A stretch of DNA of 64,000 bases. Source: CBDDBX01 sp965225955. Lineage in GTDB: Bacteria > Acidobacteriota > Aminicenantia > UBA2199. This document shows positions 34,889 through 44,769 of this stretch, piece after piece; the stretch's first letter is position 1, and each line of letters starts with the position of its first letter. The translations under genes and the position numbers were made by a program. The notes under the pieces were generated by a model. The model saw only the letters and a list, made by a program, of their open reading frames with translations. It made no database searches and was not told the origin of the DNA. The DNA is taken from contig CBDDBX010000001.1 of the NCBI GenBank assembly GCA_965225955.1, positions 62,001 to 126,000 on the forward strand. Direction: 5' to 3'.

Positions 34889-35758
34889 GTGAATAATAAT
34901 ATAAAAAGTGCTATTGCCATAGGCAATTTTGATGGATGCCACAGAGGGCATCAGAAAATTTTCAGAGAGTTGACACGTATTTCATCTTCTGAAAATTTTA
35001 ATTCTGTAGCGATAACTTTTGAACCAAATCCAAGAAGCTATTTTAATATTCAGCAGAAGCTTATTTTTACTGCTGCACAAAAGAGTGAAATAATGCTTCG
35101 GGAATCTGGTGTTGAAGTAGTAACTGTGGATTTTGGGGAAGTTGTAGGATTAACACCTGATGAATTTGTTGATGAATTTCTCTGCAAAAGATTCAGAGTA
35201 GGGCATATTGTTGTAGGTGCAAATTTCAGATTTGGATATAACAGAACAGGAAATGCAGGTTTTTTAAGGGAAGTCGGCAAAGAGAAAGGCTTTGCAGTTT
35301 CTATTCTTGAGCCCATGAATTACAAGAGTGAGAGAATATCAAGTTCAAGAATAAGGACTCTGCTTCAGCATGGGGAAGTTGAAAAAGCTTCCAGAATGCT
35401 TGGGAGACACTACTTTATTGATGGAGAAGTTGTTAGTGGGGAAAAAATAGGACGGCAGATAGGGTTTCCAACGATAAATATTGAAACTCACAACACCATT
35501 CTGCCAGGGGGAGTTTATGAAAGTATGGTTGAATTTGAAGGCAGGAGTATGAAATCTGTTACCAATATCGGAGTGCGTCCCACCTTCGATGGAAACCGGT
35601 GTACTGTGGAGACACATATACCGGATTTCAGTGGCAATCTTTACGATATGAAAGTCAGACTTTTTCTCTGTAGAAAGTTAAGAAATGAGAAAACTTTTAA
35701 TAGCAGGGAGGAGCTGGTTGCTCAGATAAAAAAGGATATAGCAAGCCTTCAAAGTTGA
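34889..35758 (+). CDS. ribF: Bifunctional riboflavin kinase / FMN adenylyltransferase
   Basis: A 289-residue RibF, starting with GTG. The N-terminal FAD synthetase domain has GNFDGCHRGHQ (HxGH-type nucleotidyltransferase motif) and ERISSSRIRTLL. The C-terminal riboflavin-kinase domain has RQIGFPTIN and GVYESMVEF and VTNIGVRPTF. It phosphorylates riboflavin to FMN and adenylates FMN to FAD. In line with its usual neighbours, it precedes tig. Family length is about 300, so this is slightly short. Confidence 0.96.
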   Translation: MNNNIKSAIAIGNFDGCHRGHQKIFRELTRISSSENFNSVAITFEPNPRSYFNIQQKLIFTAAQKSEIMLRESGVEVVTVDFGEVVGLTPDEFVDEFLCKRFRVGHIVVGANFRFGYNRTGNAGFLREVGKEKGFAVSILEPMNYKSERISSSRIRTLLQHGEVEKASRMLGRHYFIDGEVVSGEKIGRQIGFPTINIETHNTILPGGVYESMVEFEGRSMKSVTNIGVRPTFDGNRCTVETHIPDFSGNLYDMKVRLFLCRKLRNEKTFNSREELVAQIKKDIASLQS

Positions 35759-35871
35759 CAAAGATACCAATATCTGATAATGATATACATACTAAAATTT
35801 TCCGGGATTGTCAGGTTTGGACTTAATCTGCATATATATAAATACAAAAAATGCTTAGGAGAGTGTGATTC

Positions 35872-37203
35872 ATGGAAGAAAAGAAAATCGATAATGTTGA
35901 AGAAAAGAGTGTAGCTGAAGAAAAGAAAGAAGAAAAGAAGAAGGCAGCACCTAAAAAAAAGAGTCTTAAAAAGAAGATAAAAATAAAAGTAGCCAGAGCA
36001 AAAGTTGAAGAGAAAATTGACGAAACTTCTGCAAAATATGCTGCTGAAATGAAAATGCCTGGTTTCAGAAAAGGTACAGTTCCTGCTGAGATGATCAAGA
36101 GCCGTTACAGTGCAGCAATTACTGAAGAAGCAGTTAATCAGGTACTTGAAAAAGCTATTTTTGACAGAATTAAAAAAGATAAACTGAAAGTAGCTTCACA
36201 GCCATCGGTTGATAAACTCTCTTTTGAAGATGGAGAAGATCTGAAAGCAGATGTTTCACTTGAACTTTTTCCTGAAGTTGAGATGCCTGAACTAAAAGAC
36301 ATCGTTGTTGAAGTGGAAAAAAAAGAACTGAAAGCAGAAGAGTATGATGAAACCAAACATATCGATGCTGTTCTTGAGTCAAACCGCAGAAAAGTTCCTG
36401 TAAAAGACAGAGCAATTAAAGAAGAGGATGTTGTTGAACTAAGCTTCCAGTCAAAGAATCTTTCAAATAAGAGAATGACTCCAAGAAAGAGCGCTACTTT
36501 TACAATGAAAGAAGATTCAGAATTTGAACTCCTTGGTATTTATAAAGAACTGCTTGGTAAGAATACCGGCGATAAAGTAACTTATGAACAGGATTATCCT
36601 GCTGATTATAAAAAAGTTCTGTGGTCTGAACAGAAAATCGAACACTATGTAGATGTTGTAAGAGTTTTTGAAATGGTAAAACCACCAATGGATGAAGCGT
36701 TTCTTTCTACAATCGGTTTCAAAGATGAAGAAGCTTTCAAAAAACATATGAAAGAAGAGTTCGAAAAGTATGCAGCTAACGCAGTTGAAGAGAAAAAAGT
36801 GCGTAAAATTGTTGAAAAACTGACTGAAACTGTGAAGTTTGATGTTCCTGAGGGACTGGTTGAACAGGAAATCATGAATGTAAACCCACAGATGAAGCAG
36901 TTCTTTGATAAAATGGACGAAAAAGGACGTGAAGAATACTTCAAACTGGCGAGACCCGAAGCAGAAAAGTCTGTTCGATTCTCACTGATTATTGATGCAG
37001 TTCAGAAAGCTCAGAATTTTGAAATCAGCAATGATGAAATCGAAGCTGAACTGAAATCAATTTCAGAAAAGAATAACTATCCTATTGCTGAGGTCAGAAA
37101 GTACTATTCAAACCCACAGTACAAAGAACAGCTTAAAGAATCACTTGCCAGAAATAAGGCAATGGAATATATTAAAGAGACTGTAACTATTAAAGAGGTG
37201 TGA
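35872..37203 (+). CDS. tig: Trigger factor
   Basis: A 443-residue ribosome-associated chaperone. The ribosome-docking loop is MPGFRKGTVPAEMI, matching the family GFRxGxxP. The N-terminus before it is unusual: about 50 residues of Lys/Glu-rich low complexity (EEKKEEKKKAAPKKKSLKKK) precede the docking domain. The middle PPIase-type domain is short, and the C-terminal arms read GLVEQEIMNVN. It assists folding of nascent chains. The ClpP gene starts one base after its stop, with clpX and lon following, the standard proteostasis arrangement. The ribosome site is GGAG. Confidence 0.9.
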   Translation: MEEKKIDNVEEKSVAEEKKEEKKKAAPKKKSLKKKIKIKVARAKVEEKIDETSAKYAAEMKMPGFRKGTVPAEMIKSRYSAAITEEAVNQVLEKAIFDRIKKDKLKVASQPSVDKLSFEDGEDLKADVSLELFPEVEMPELKDIVVEVEKKELKAEEYDETKHIDAVLESNRRKVPVKDRAIKEEDVVELSFQSKNLSNKRMTPRKSATFTMKEDSEFELLGIYKELLGKNTGDKVTYEQDYPADYKKVLWSEQKIEHYVDVVRVFEMVKPPMDEAFLSTIGFKDEEAFKKHMKEEFEKYAANAVEEKKVRKIVEKLTETVKFDVPEGLVEQEIMNVNPQMKQFFDKMDEKGREEYFKLARPEAEKSVRFSLIIDAVQKAQNFEISNDEIEAELKSISEKNNYPIAEVRKYYSNPQYKEQLKESLARNKAMEYIKETVTIKEV

Positions 37204-37204
37204 A

Positions 37205-37792
37205 ATGTCAGTAATACCCGTAGTTGTAGAACAGAGCGGTAATGTTGAAAGAGCCTATGATATTTATTCAAGGCTCCTGAAAGATGGAATTATTTTTCTT
37301 GGCTCTCCTATTGACGATAATGTAGCAAATGTTGTTATTGCTCAGTTGCTCTTTCTGGAAGCAGAAGATCCGGATAAAGATATCTCCATCTATATAAATT
37401 CTCCCGGTGGTGTTGTTTCTGCGGGTATGGCTATATACGATACAATGCGTTTTATTAAAAACGATATTGTTACCATATGCATGGGACAGGCAGCTTCCAT
37501 GGGAGCAATTCTTCTGGCAGGTGGCACAGAGGGTAAACGCCACGCTCTGCCCAATGCCAAGATAATGATTCACCAGCCTCTTGGTGGATTTGAAGGTCAG
37601 GCAACAGATATCTTTATTCAGGCTGATGAGATGAAAAAAATCAAAGATAACATTATAAATGTTCTGGCTCATCATACTGGAAGAAAGAAAAGTAAGATTG
37701 CAACAGATATAGAAAGAGATTACTATATGAGTGCGGAAGAGGCTATGAAATACGGATTGATTGATAAGGTGATTGTATCAAGAGATCAATAG
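37205..37792 (+). CDS. clpP: ATP-dependent Clp protease proteolytic subunit
   Basis: A 195-residue serine protease with the catalytic triad visible: Ser98 in QAASMGA, His123 in MIHQPLGG and Asp172 in IERDYYM. ClpP forms a barrel of two heptamers and degrades unfolded substrates handed on by ClpX (next gene, 13 bases downstream). ClpX docks through an IGF-type loop, which is present as VIGFS in ClpX. It is one base from tig. No propeptide is seen beyond the usual N-terminal loop. Confidence 0.98.
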   Translation: MSVIPVVVEQSGNVERAYDIYSRLLKDGIIFLGSPIDDNVANVVIAQLLFLEAEDPDKDISIYINSPGGVVSAGMAIYDTMRFIKNDIVTICMGQAASMGAILLAGGTEGKRHALPNAKIMIHQPLGGFEGQATDIFIQADEMKKIKDNIINVLAHHTGRKKSKIATDIERDYYMSAEEAMKYGLIDKVIVSRDQ

Positions 37793-37804
37793 TGGTGGGA
37801 AAAT

Positions 37805-39016
37805 ATGAAAAAAGAACCTAAATGCAGTTTCTGCGGTATATCGCAGTCCCAGGCTTATAAGCTTATTGCAGGGCCTACTGTATATATATGTGATGAATGT
37901 GTCACAACTGCCTATAACCTGATTCACAAGGGGAATCAGAAGATTGTGGAGAAGAAAGAAGTTACCAGTAAAGGTAAACTGGCTACTCCAAAAGAGATCA
38001 AAGAGAAACTTGATCAGTATATTATTGCTCAGGACAAAGCTAAAAAGATTCTTTCTGTAGCAGTATATAATCATTATAAAAGAATTGAGAATGTCGATAA
38101 ACTTCAGGATGTGGAGATTAAAAAAAGTAATGTCGTTTTAATCGGACCAACTGGTACAGGTAAAACACTACTTGCTGAAACCCTGGCAAAAATCCTTGAA
38201 GTTCCCTTTGCAATTGCAGATGCTACTACCCTTACAGAAGCTGGATATGTAGGAGAAGATGTTGAAAATATTCTGCTCAAGCTTTATCAGGCTTCAGGTG
38301 AGAATAAAGAACTTACTGAAAGGGGAATTATATACATCGATGAGATTGATAAAATTTCCCGTAAGAGTGAAAACCCATCTATTACCAGAGATGTATCAGG
38401 TGAAGGTGTTCAGCAGGCTCTGCTGAAAATTGTCGAAGGTACTGTTGCAAATGTTCCTCCAACAGGAGGCAGAAAACATCCTCATCAGGAATTCCTCAAA
38501 ATTGATACCAGCAATATCCTTTTTATTGCGGGAGGAGCTTTTGTCGGACTTGATAAGCTCATTAAGAGACGTATTAAAAAGAGCGTAATCGGATTCAGTA
38601 CTGAAGAACAGGAAGTAAGAGTGGAAGAGGACGAACTCAGAGGCAATGTGCAGACTGAAGATCTCGTTAAATTCGGACTTATTCCTGAACTGGTAGGCCG
38701 TTTCCCGGTACTTGGAGCTCTGGAAGATCTGAATGAAGAGCATCTTTACAGAATTCTTACTGAACCAAAGAATTCTATTACACGCCAGTTTATGGAACTG
38801 TTCAAGCTCGATGGAGTTGAACTTGAGTTTACTAAAGAAGTGCTTGACAGAATTACAAAAGAAGCAGTCAGTCGTGAAGTTGGAGCTCGAGGATTAAGGT
38901 CAATTTTCGAAGAGATTATGCTGGACCTTATGTTCGAAGTACCTTCAGAAAAAGATGTTAAGAAAAAAATCGTAATTGATGAGAATTTCCTCAAAAAAAT
39001 GAAATGGATCGCCTGA
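37805..39016 (+). CDS. clpX: ATP-dependent Clp protease ATP-binding subunit ClpX
   Basis: A 403-residue AAA+ unfoldase. N-terminal zinc-binding domain with C7, C10, C29 and C32; Walker A GPTGTGKT with Lys120; Walker B YIDEIDK; the ClpP-docking IGF-type loop (VIGFS). ClpX recognises tagged substrates, unfolds them and feeds ClpP. Its last 13 bases overlap the start of lon, so the two are translationally coupled. Full family length is about 420, so the protein is slightly short but complete. Confidence 0.98.
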   Translation: MKKEPKCSFCGISQSQAYKLIAGPTVYICDECVTTAYNLIHKGNQKIVEKKEVTSKGKLATPKEIKEKLDQYIIAQDKAKKILSVAVYNHYKRIENVDKLQDVEIKKSNVVLIGPTGTGKTLLAETLAKILEVPFAIADATTLTEAGYVGEDVENILLKLYQASGENKELTERGIIYIDEIDKISRKSENPSITRDVSGEGVQQALLKIVEGTVANVPPTGGRKHPHQEFLKIDTSNILFIAGGAFVGLDKLIKRRIKKSVIGFSTEEQEVRVEEDELRGNVQTEDLVKFGLIPELVGRFPVLGALEDLNEEHLYRILTEPKNSITRQFMELFKLDGVELEFTKEVLDRITKEAVSREVGARGLRSIFEEIMLDLMFEVPSEKDVKKKIVIDENFLKKMKWIA

Positions 39017-41340
39017 AACGATCAAATATAAAAGTACCTCTTATTCCGTTAAGAGAGATTGTCTCTTTTCCGTCCACAATAATTCCGATTCTTGTGGGAC
39101 GGAAGAGATCTGTTATCTCCTTAAAGACAGCTCTGTCAGATTATGAAGGGTTTATTTTTCTTTCTGTTCAGAAGAATCAGATAAGTGAGGATCCCGGCTC
39201 AGAAGAGATTTGTAATATTGGTATAGTTGCCAGAATTGAAAAATCTGTTGAGCAGAGAAACGGAAGTTACAGAGTAATCGTAAGAGGCCTTACAAGAGGC
39301 CGTATTAAAGATTTCGGTACAGAAAAGGAATTGTACCTCGTAGATGTAGAACCTCTCTCAGAGCAGATTAATGAAGGGGAACCTGTTGTAGAACTGGCAG
39401 AGAACCTTATAACGGTATTTGAGCAGTATGCAGAGTATAACCGGATAAAACTGAGAGGAATAATATCTAAACTGGATAAATCCAATTTATCTGAAATAAC
39501 AGATATTATAGCTTCAGTAATAAATATCCCTGTCAGAATCAAGCAGAGTATTCTGGAAGAGCTGAAAGTATATGAGAGGGGTATTAAAGTCTATAATATC
39601 CTTAAAAAAGAGCTATATGCAGCGCGGGGACCCGCATCGTCTGTTTCCGGTAAACAGGAAAAGAGTGAAGATGCCGCAGATAAAGATATCAGGGAATATC
39701 GAAACCGGATTGAGAAGGCTGAACTTCCTGATCATGTTAAAAGAAAAGCAGAGGAAGAGGTGGATCGGTTATCTATGATGCCTCCTTTCTCGGCTGAGGG
39801 CTCAGTTTCCAGAAATTATCTGGACTGGCTTCTTACCATACCGTGGAAAAACAGTAAGAAAGAGACCCGTAATATATCTAAAGCTTCTGTAATTCTTGAT
39901 GAAGATCATTTCGGGCTTGAAAAAGTCAAAGAGAGAATTCTGGATTACCTGGCAGTACGTCAGCTGGTTAAGAAACCTTCAGGCGAAATCCTCTGTTTTG
40001 TAGGACCACCGGGAGTAGGGAAAAGTTCTCTGTCAAGATCAATTGCAAGGGCGCTGAATCGTGAGTTTGTAAGAATTGCTCTGGGTGGTGTCAGAGATGA
40101 AGCTGAGATCAGAGGGCATAGAAGAACATATATAGGTTCTTATCCCGGCCAGATTATAAAAGGACTGAAAAAAGCTAAAGTTAAAAATCCGGTTTTTCTG
40201 CTGGATGAAATAGATAAGCTTAGTTCTGATTATAAGGGAGATCCGGCTTCTGCTTTGCTTGAAGTTCTGGATCCTGAACTTAACGGAGAATTTATTGACC
40301 ACTATCTGGATCTTGAATTTGATCTGTCACAGGTCTTTTTCATTGCTACGGCAAATTCGGTAGATCCGATTCCTCCTGCACTTAAAGACAGAATGGAAAT
40401 AATAGAAATTCCCGGTTATACAGAACGGGAAAAACTTTCTATTGTCAGAAACTTTCTTTTGAAAAAACAGGCTGAAAAGTGTGGTTTGAAAGCTATTGAT
40501 ATAGATATAAGTGATGAAACTATTATAAAGGTTATTAATCAGTACACCCGGGAAGCGGGAGTGAGAAATCTGGAGCGTCAGGTTTCGGTGTTAATGAGAA
40601 AAATAGCCAGAAAAGTTGTGGAAAAGGGTAAAACCAAAGCCCGTAGTGAAGGTTTCGCAATAGATAAGAAGAGCTTAACCGATTTTCTGGGTATTCCACG
40701 GTACAGTAAACAGAACCTTAGTGCTGAAGATACGAGAGGGACGGCCTTCGGACTTGCCTGGACTCCGGCAGGTGGTGATGTACTGGTAGTTGAATCCCGC
40801 TATATAAAAGGTAAGGGGGATCTGATCCTTACCGGAAGACTTGGAGAGGTAATGAAAGAATCCTCAGCAACTGCATTCAGTTTTGCAAAAATCAAGCTCT
40901 TTGAACTGGATTTTGATACTGAAAGCCTTGGTGGGTATAATATTCATCTTCATATTCCTGAAGGAGCTGTACCTAAAGAAGGGCCTTCAGCAGGTGTGAC
41001 TCTCTCAGTTGCTCTTGTCTCGCTGATAACAGGTATACCTGTGAAAAGTGGTTATGCAATGACAGGAGAGATTACTTTAAGGGGTAAAGTACTTCCAGTG
41101 GGAGGAATAAAAGAAAAAATTATTGCTGCCCACAGATATGGAATCAGTAATGTTATAATTCCTGTGGATAACGAAAAGGAGTTTATAGAGGATTTACCTG
41201 AAGATATTAAATCAGAGGTAAAAATACACCTGGTTGAAAATATGGATCAGGTACTGGATATTGTGCTTGAAAATCCTCTTAAAATAAATAATATTAAAAG
41301 TATATTGATCAAGCCGGCTACTGATTCAGGGCTCCAGTAG
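39004..41340 (+). CDS. lon: Lon protease
   Basis: A 778-residue AAA+ serine protease. N-terminal substrate-binding domain from residue 10; Walker A GPPGVGKSS near residue 340; Walker B VFLLDEIDK; proteolytic dyad Ser662 (GPSAG) and Lys705 (KEK), with the usual 43-residue spacing. Lon degrades damaged and regulatory proteins. Its ATG lies inside the last codons of clpX. Full length for the family. Confidence 0.97.
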   Translation: MDRLKRSNIKVPLIPLREIVSFPSTIIPILVGRKRSVISLKTALSDYEGFIFLSVQKNQISEDPGSEEICNIGIVARIEKSVEQRNGSYRVIVRGLTRGRIKDFGTEKELYLVDVEPLSEQINEGEPVVELAENLITVFEQYAEYNRIKLRGIISKLDKSNLSEITDIIASVINIPVRIKQSILEELKVYERGIKVYNILKKELYAARGPASSVSGKQEKSEDAADKDIREYRNRIEKAELPDHVKRKAEEEVDRLSMMPPFSAEGSVSRNYLDWLLTIPWKNSKKETRNISKASVILDEDHFGLEKVKERILDYLAVRQLVKKPSGEILCFVGPPGVGKSSLSRSIARALNREFVRIALGGVRDEAEIRGHRRTYIGSYPGQIIKGLKKAKVKNPVFLLDEIDKLSSDYKGDPASALLEVLDPELNGEFIDHYLDLEFDLSQVFFIATANSVDPIPPALKDRMEIIEIPGYTEREKLSIVRNFLLKKQAEKCGLKAIDIDISDETIIKVINQYTREAGVRNLERQVSVLMRKIARKVVEKGKTKARSEGFAIDKKSLTDFLGIPRYSKQNLSAEDTRGTAFGLAWTPAGGDVLVVESRYIKGKGDLILTGRLGEVMKESSATAFSFAKIKLFELDFDTESLGGYNIHLHIPEGAVPKEGPSAGVTLSVALVSLITGIPVKSGYAMTGEITLRGKVLPVGGIKEKIIAAHRYGISNVIIPVDNEKEFIEDLPEDIKSEVKIHLVENMDQVLDIVLENPLKINNIKSILIKPATDSGLQ

Positions 41341-41378
41341 TTAATTTATTTTTTTCCGGTTTTTTTATATCAGGACAA

Positions 41379-41954
41379 ATGATTATCAGAAATATTGAAC
41401 TAGAAGCAACCGTATTTAATGGAAAACAGTTGAGGGAGTATAAAAATAATTCTCCCAAAATTGTATGTATAGGGCGATCAAATGTGGGTAAATCCTCACT
41501 GATCAACAAGCTTGTAAATCGTAAGAATCTTGCTAAAACAAGCTCAAAACCAGGTAAAACTGTTAGCATAAACTACTATAAAGTAAATGATTCATTTCTG
41601 CTGGTGGATCTTCCTGGCTATGGGTATGCAAAAATATCAAAGAAAGAGGGGGAGCGTGTAAGACGTTTAATCTCTGATTTCTTCAGAACAGCAGATAATG
41701 TTAAACTTCTTATGATCCTTATTGACTCACGCAGAGGCTTTGGAGAAGTGGATCTGGAGGTTATGGAAGAGCTTGTGGATAAAGGTTTTCCTATATTGAC
41801 AGTTTTAACTAAAAGTGATAAATTAAAAAATACAGCATTAAAAAATCAGGTCAACAAACTCTATGAAGAATACGGTCTGGTTTCTCTTCCCTTCACTATT
41901 AGATCAGAAACAAACAGGGATGAGTTGTTGAACTACATCAAAAAAGCATTATAA
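41379..41954 (+). CDS. engB: Ribosome biogenesis GTP-binding protein EngB/YsxC
   Basis: A 191-residue GTPase with all G motifs: G1 GRSNVGKSS, G3 DLPGYGYA, G4 TKSDKL. EngB binds the 50S subunit and is needed for its assembly. The neighbouring lon-engB order is common. The start ATG lies 39 bases after lon, without an obvious strong ribosome site. Length is normal. Confidence 0.96.
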   Translation: MIIRNIELEATVFNGKQLREYKNNSPKIVCIGRSNVGKSSLINKLVNRKNLAKTSSKPGKTVSINYYKVNDSFLLVDLPGYGYAKISKKEGERVRRLISDFFRTADNVKLLMILIDSRRGFGEVDLEVMEELVDKGFPILTVLTKSDKLKNTALKNQVNKLYEEYGLVSLPFTIRSETNRDELLNYIKKAL

Positions 41955-41965
41955 AAGGAGTGTTT

Positions 41966-43231
41966 ATGCATACTTTAAAAGATCTCCAGAATATGAATGT
42001 CACAGAGCTGAAAAAAGTAATTAAAGAACTTGGTTTAACTAACGCGGACATCAATGATCGAATTTCTCTCAATTTCAGTATCCTGAATGCACAGGCAAGC
42101 CAGAATGGTAAACTCTTTGCAGAAGGCGTAATTGAACTCCATAATGAAGGCTACGGCTTTTTAAGATTTCAGGAAAATGCCTATCTCTCAAGTTCAGAAG
42201 ATATATATGTCTCTCCTGCACAGGTTAACAGATTTGACCTGAGAACCGGAGATACAATTTCAGGTTCAGTAAGACCTCCAAAAGGCGGGGAAAAATATTT
42301 TGCTCTTCTATCAGTTGAAGCTATCAACTTTGAAGATCCTGACTATGTACACAAACTGAGAAAGAACAGAAAGTTTGAAAAGCTTACCCCTCTGCATCCT
42401 GATGAAAAGATTGACCTTGAAACTTCACCTTCAAATATGACAGGCAGAGTAATGGATCAGTTCACACCAGTAGGTAAAGGGCAGAGAGGATTGATTGTTG
42501 CGCCTCCAAGAACTGGTAAAACAATGATTCTGCAGAGTATTGCAAAATCAATTGAGGTTAATCACCCGGACGCAGTACTTATAGTATTGCTTATTGATGA
42601 AAGACCTGAAGAAGTAACTGATATGGCAAGAAATGTTAACGGTGAAGTAATTGCATCTACTTTTGATGAACTTCCTGTACGTCATACTAAAGTTGCAGAA
42701 ATTGTAATGGAAAAGGCAAAACGTCTTGTAGAGATGGGTAAAGATGTTATTATCCTTCTCGACTCAATCACAAGACTTGCAAGAGCTTACAATACAATTA
42801 CTCCTGCATCAGGTAAAGTACTTTCCGGTGGTATTGATGCAAATGCTCTTACCAAACCAAAAAAGTTCTTTGGAGCTGCCAGAAATATTGAAGAAGGTGG
42901 TAGTCTGACTATTCTTGCTACAGCTCTTGTAGATACCGGCAGCAGAATGGATGATGTAATCTTTGAAGAGTTCAAAGGTACAGGTAATATGGAACTTAAT
43001 CTTGACAGAAAACTTGTTGATAAGAGAGTATTCCCTGCAATTGACCTTCTCAGATCCGGTACAAGAAAAGAAGAACTTCTTATTAGTCCTGAAGATCTCA
43101 ACAAAATCTGGATTCTGCGTAAAGTTCTTTCCCAGATGTCAGAAGTTGAAGCTATGGAACTTCTTATAGAAAAAATGTCTAAAACCAAAACCAATAAAGA
43201 GTTTATCGTTAAGATGACTCAGGGCTTCTGA
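41966..43231 (+). CDS. rho: Transcription termination factor Rho
   Basis: A 421-residue protein. An AAAGGAG ribosome site (41953-41959) lies 6 bases before ATG 41966, which I prefer to the in-frame GTG at 41960. N-terminal helical part, then cold-shock-like RNA-binding domain (GYGFLRFQEN), then Walker A PPRTGKT and a Walker B ILLDSITR. Rho is a hexameric RNA helicase that ends transcription. It lies directly behind engB, with the phosphotransbutyrylase gene following. Confidence 0.96.
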   Translation: MHTLKDLQNMNVTELKKVIKELGLTNADINDRISLNFSILNAQASQNGKLFAEGVIELHNEGYGFLRFQENAYLSSSEDIYVSPAQVNRFDLRTGDTISGSVRPPKGGEKYFALLSVEAINFEDPDYVHKLRKNRKFEKLTPLHPDEKIDLETSPSNMTGRVMDQFTPVGKGQRGLIVAPPRTGKTMILQSIAKSIEVNHPDAVLIVLLIDERPEEVTDMARNVNGEVIASTFDELPVRHTKVAEIVMEKAKRLVEMGKDVIILLDSITRLARAYNTITPASGKVLSGGIDANALTKPKKFFGAARNIEEGGSLTILATALVDTGSRMDDVIFEEFKGTGNMELNLDRKLVDKRVFPAIDLLRSGTRKEELLISPEDLNKIWILRKVLSQMSEVEAMELLIEKMSKTKTNKEFIVKMTQGF

Positions 43232-43252
43232 TAAGTTTTTTAGGAGTTTGTG

Positions 43253-44155
43253 ATGATAAGGAATTTTAAAGAGCTTATTGAAGAAGCAAAAAAGAGAGAA
43301 GGAATTGTCGTAGGTGTTCCTTCTCCTGAAGATTCAAATACAATTCAGACAGTAATAAATGCTAAAAAAGAGGGACTTGCTGATTTTATTCTTTGCGGAA
43401 ACAGGGGAAAAACAGAGGTGCTTCTTAAAGAGTATGGAGCTGATATTAAGGATTACAGAATCGTAGAAGCTGAAACAGAATCTGAGTCAGCTGAAAAGAT
43501 TGTTGAACTTGCAAATAAGAATGAAGTACATGTGATTCTTAAAGGCTTCCTTCCTACAGGTACGCTTCTCAAACCTACTCTTGATAAAGAGAAGGGGTTA
43601 AGAACAGGGAATCTGTTTTCAGATATCCTGTTTGTTGAAAACCCTGCTGAAGGTTCAGAAGGCTTGCTGGGCATGACAGATGGTGGAGTAAATATACTAC
43701 CTGATCTGAACCAGAAAAAACAGTTAATTGAAAATGCTGTAGCAGCATATCATAAACTGGGGTACAAAAATCCTGCAGTCGGGATTATGGCAGCAAAAGA
43801 GGCTGTAAGCGATAAGATGCAGGCAACTGTAGATGCAGCTGAACTCACAAAGATGGGGGAAAACGGTGATATTACCGGTTGCACAGTTTATGGACCTCTT
43901 GCTCTTGATATTGCTGTATCAAGAGAAGCAGCAGAACATAAAGGAATAACAAACCCTGTAGCTGGTAATGTAGATATAATGGTAGTTCCCAGTATTGAAG
44001 CCGGAAACCTGCTGGGTAAAGCATTTACATACTATCTGAAATTACCTGTCGGACACGTTGTCATGGGAGCACGTATCCCAATACTGATTCCTTCAAGAAA
44101 TGAAAGTGAAGTAGATAAACTAAACTCCGTGGCATTAGGAGTAATTATTGCATAA
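43253..44155 (+). CDS. ptb: Phosphate butyryltransferase / acetyltransferase family enzyme
   Basis: A 300-residue protein of the Pta/Ptb family, starting at ATG 43253 (AGGAG six bases before). Motifs include LKGFLPTGTLLKPTLDKE, DGGVNILPDLNQK, and VAGNVDIMVVPSIEAGN. Family members convert butyryl-CoA (or acetyl-CoA) and phosphate to the acyl phosphate for substrate-level phosphorylation. Resemblance at 300 residues is closer to Ptb, but bcd/buk partners are absent from the window, so the acyl group is not proven. The lolA-like gene overlaps by 8 bases. Confidence 0.85.
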   Translation: MIRNFKELIEEAKKREGIVVGVPSPEDSNTIQTVINAKKEGLADFILCGNRGKTEVLLKEYGADIKDYRIVEAETESESAEKIVELANKNEVHVILKGFLPTGTLLKPTLDKEKGLRTGNLFSDILFVENPAEGSEGLLGMTDGGVNILPDLNQKKQLIENAVAAYHKLGYKNPAVGIMAAKEAVSDKMQATVDAAELTKMGENGDITGCTVYGPLALDIAVSREAAEHKGITNPVAGNVDIMVVPSIEAGNLLGKAFTYYLKLPVGHVVMGARIPILIPSRNESEVDKLNSVALGVIIA

Positions 44156-44738
44156 AGTAGTTGTTCTTATAATAACCCTGTTAACTATTGCTTCGGCTTC
44201 TGTTAACGGGGAAGGACTACTTGATAAGTTAAGAAAAGATCTGAAGAAAGCAGCGCCGTTCAAAGCTGCTTTTACCCAGAAGGTTATGGATGGTGATGAA
44301 GTCCTTGACGAAGCATCCGGTGACCTTATCTATAAAGACCCTCAGACATTTAAGCTAATCTATACTGAACCAGAGTATAAAATTGCTCTGTTCAGAAAAA
44401 ACAGCTACATCTTCTACGATAGAGATAGCGAACAGGTAACCACTACAAAAAATATCAATGAAAGAAAAGATTTTTTATGGCGTTTCATTTTTAATGATTC
44501 TATGAAAAAGTATATCCTTGTTAATAAAAAAAAGAGAACTCTGAAAATTGTTAAAGAAGACGAAAATATAGATATAACTGTAATTCTGGATAAAAACGGC
44601 ATGCCTGGAAAGGTAATTCATCAAAGTGGTGGAAATCCGAATGTGTACTTTTTTAGTAAATACAGGAAACGTGTTACAATAGCAGAAGGGGAGTTTGATT
44701 TTACTTTTCCCGATGGTGTTGAGATAATAGAGATGTGA
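44148..44738 (+). CDS. lolA: LolA-like outer-membrane lipoprotein carrier
   Basis: A 196-residue protein starting with TTG; AGGAG lies six bases before it. A signal peptide covers about residues 1-20 (VVVLIITLLTIASASVNG). The mature part has the LolA pattern: APFKAAFTQKVM, then SGDLIYKDPQTFKLIYTEP, and a half-barrel of strands. LolA escorts lipoproteins from the inner to the outer membrane in the periplasm. This supports a diderm cell. The sigma/anti-sigma pair follows. Confidence 0.88.
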   Translation: MHKVVVLIITLLTIASASVNGEGLLDKLRKDLKKAAPFKAAFTQKVMDGDEVLDEASGDLIYKDPQTFKLIYTEPEYKIALFRKNSYIFYDRDSEQVTTTKNINERKDFLWRFIFNDSMKKYILVNKKKRTLKIVKEDENIDITVILDKNGMPGKVIHQSGGNPNVYFFSKYRKRVTIAEGEFDFTFPDGVEIIEM

Positions 44739-44769
44739 ATAATAAACTTTTTGACCGGAAAAAACGTAA

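Noticed and set aside
41960..41965. GTG start of rho two codons earlier
   Set aside because: The GTG directly abuts the AAAGGAG site; ATG 41966 has the right spacing.
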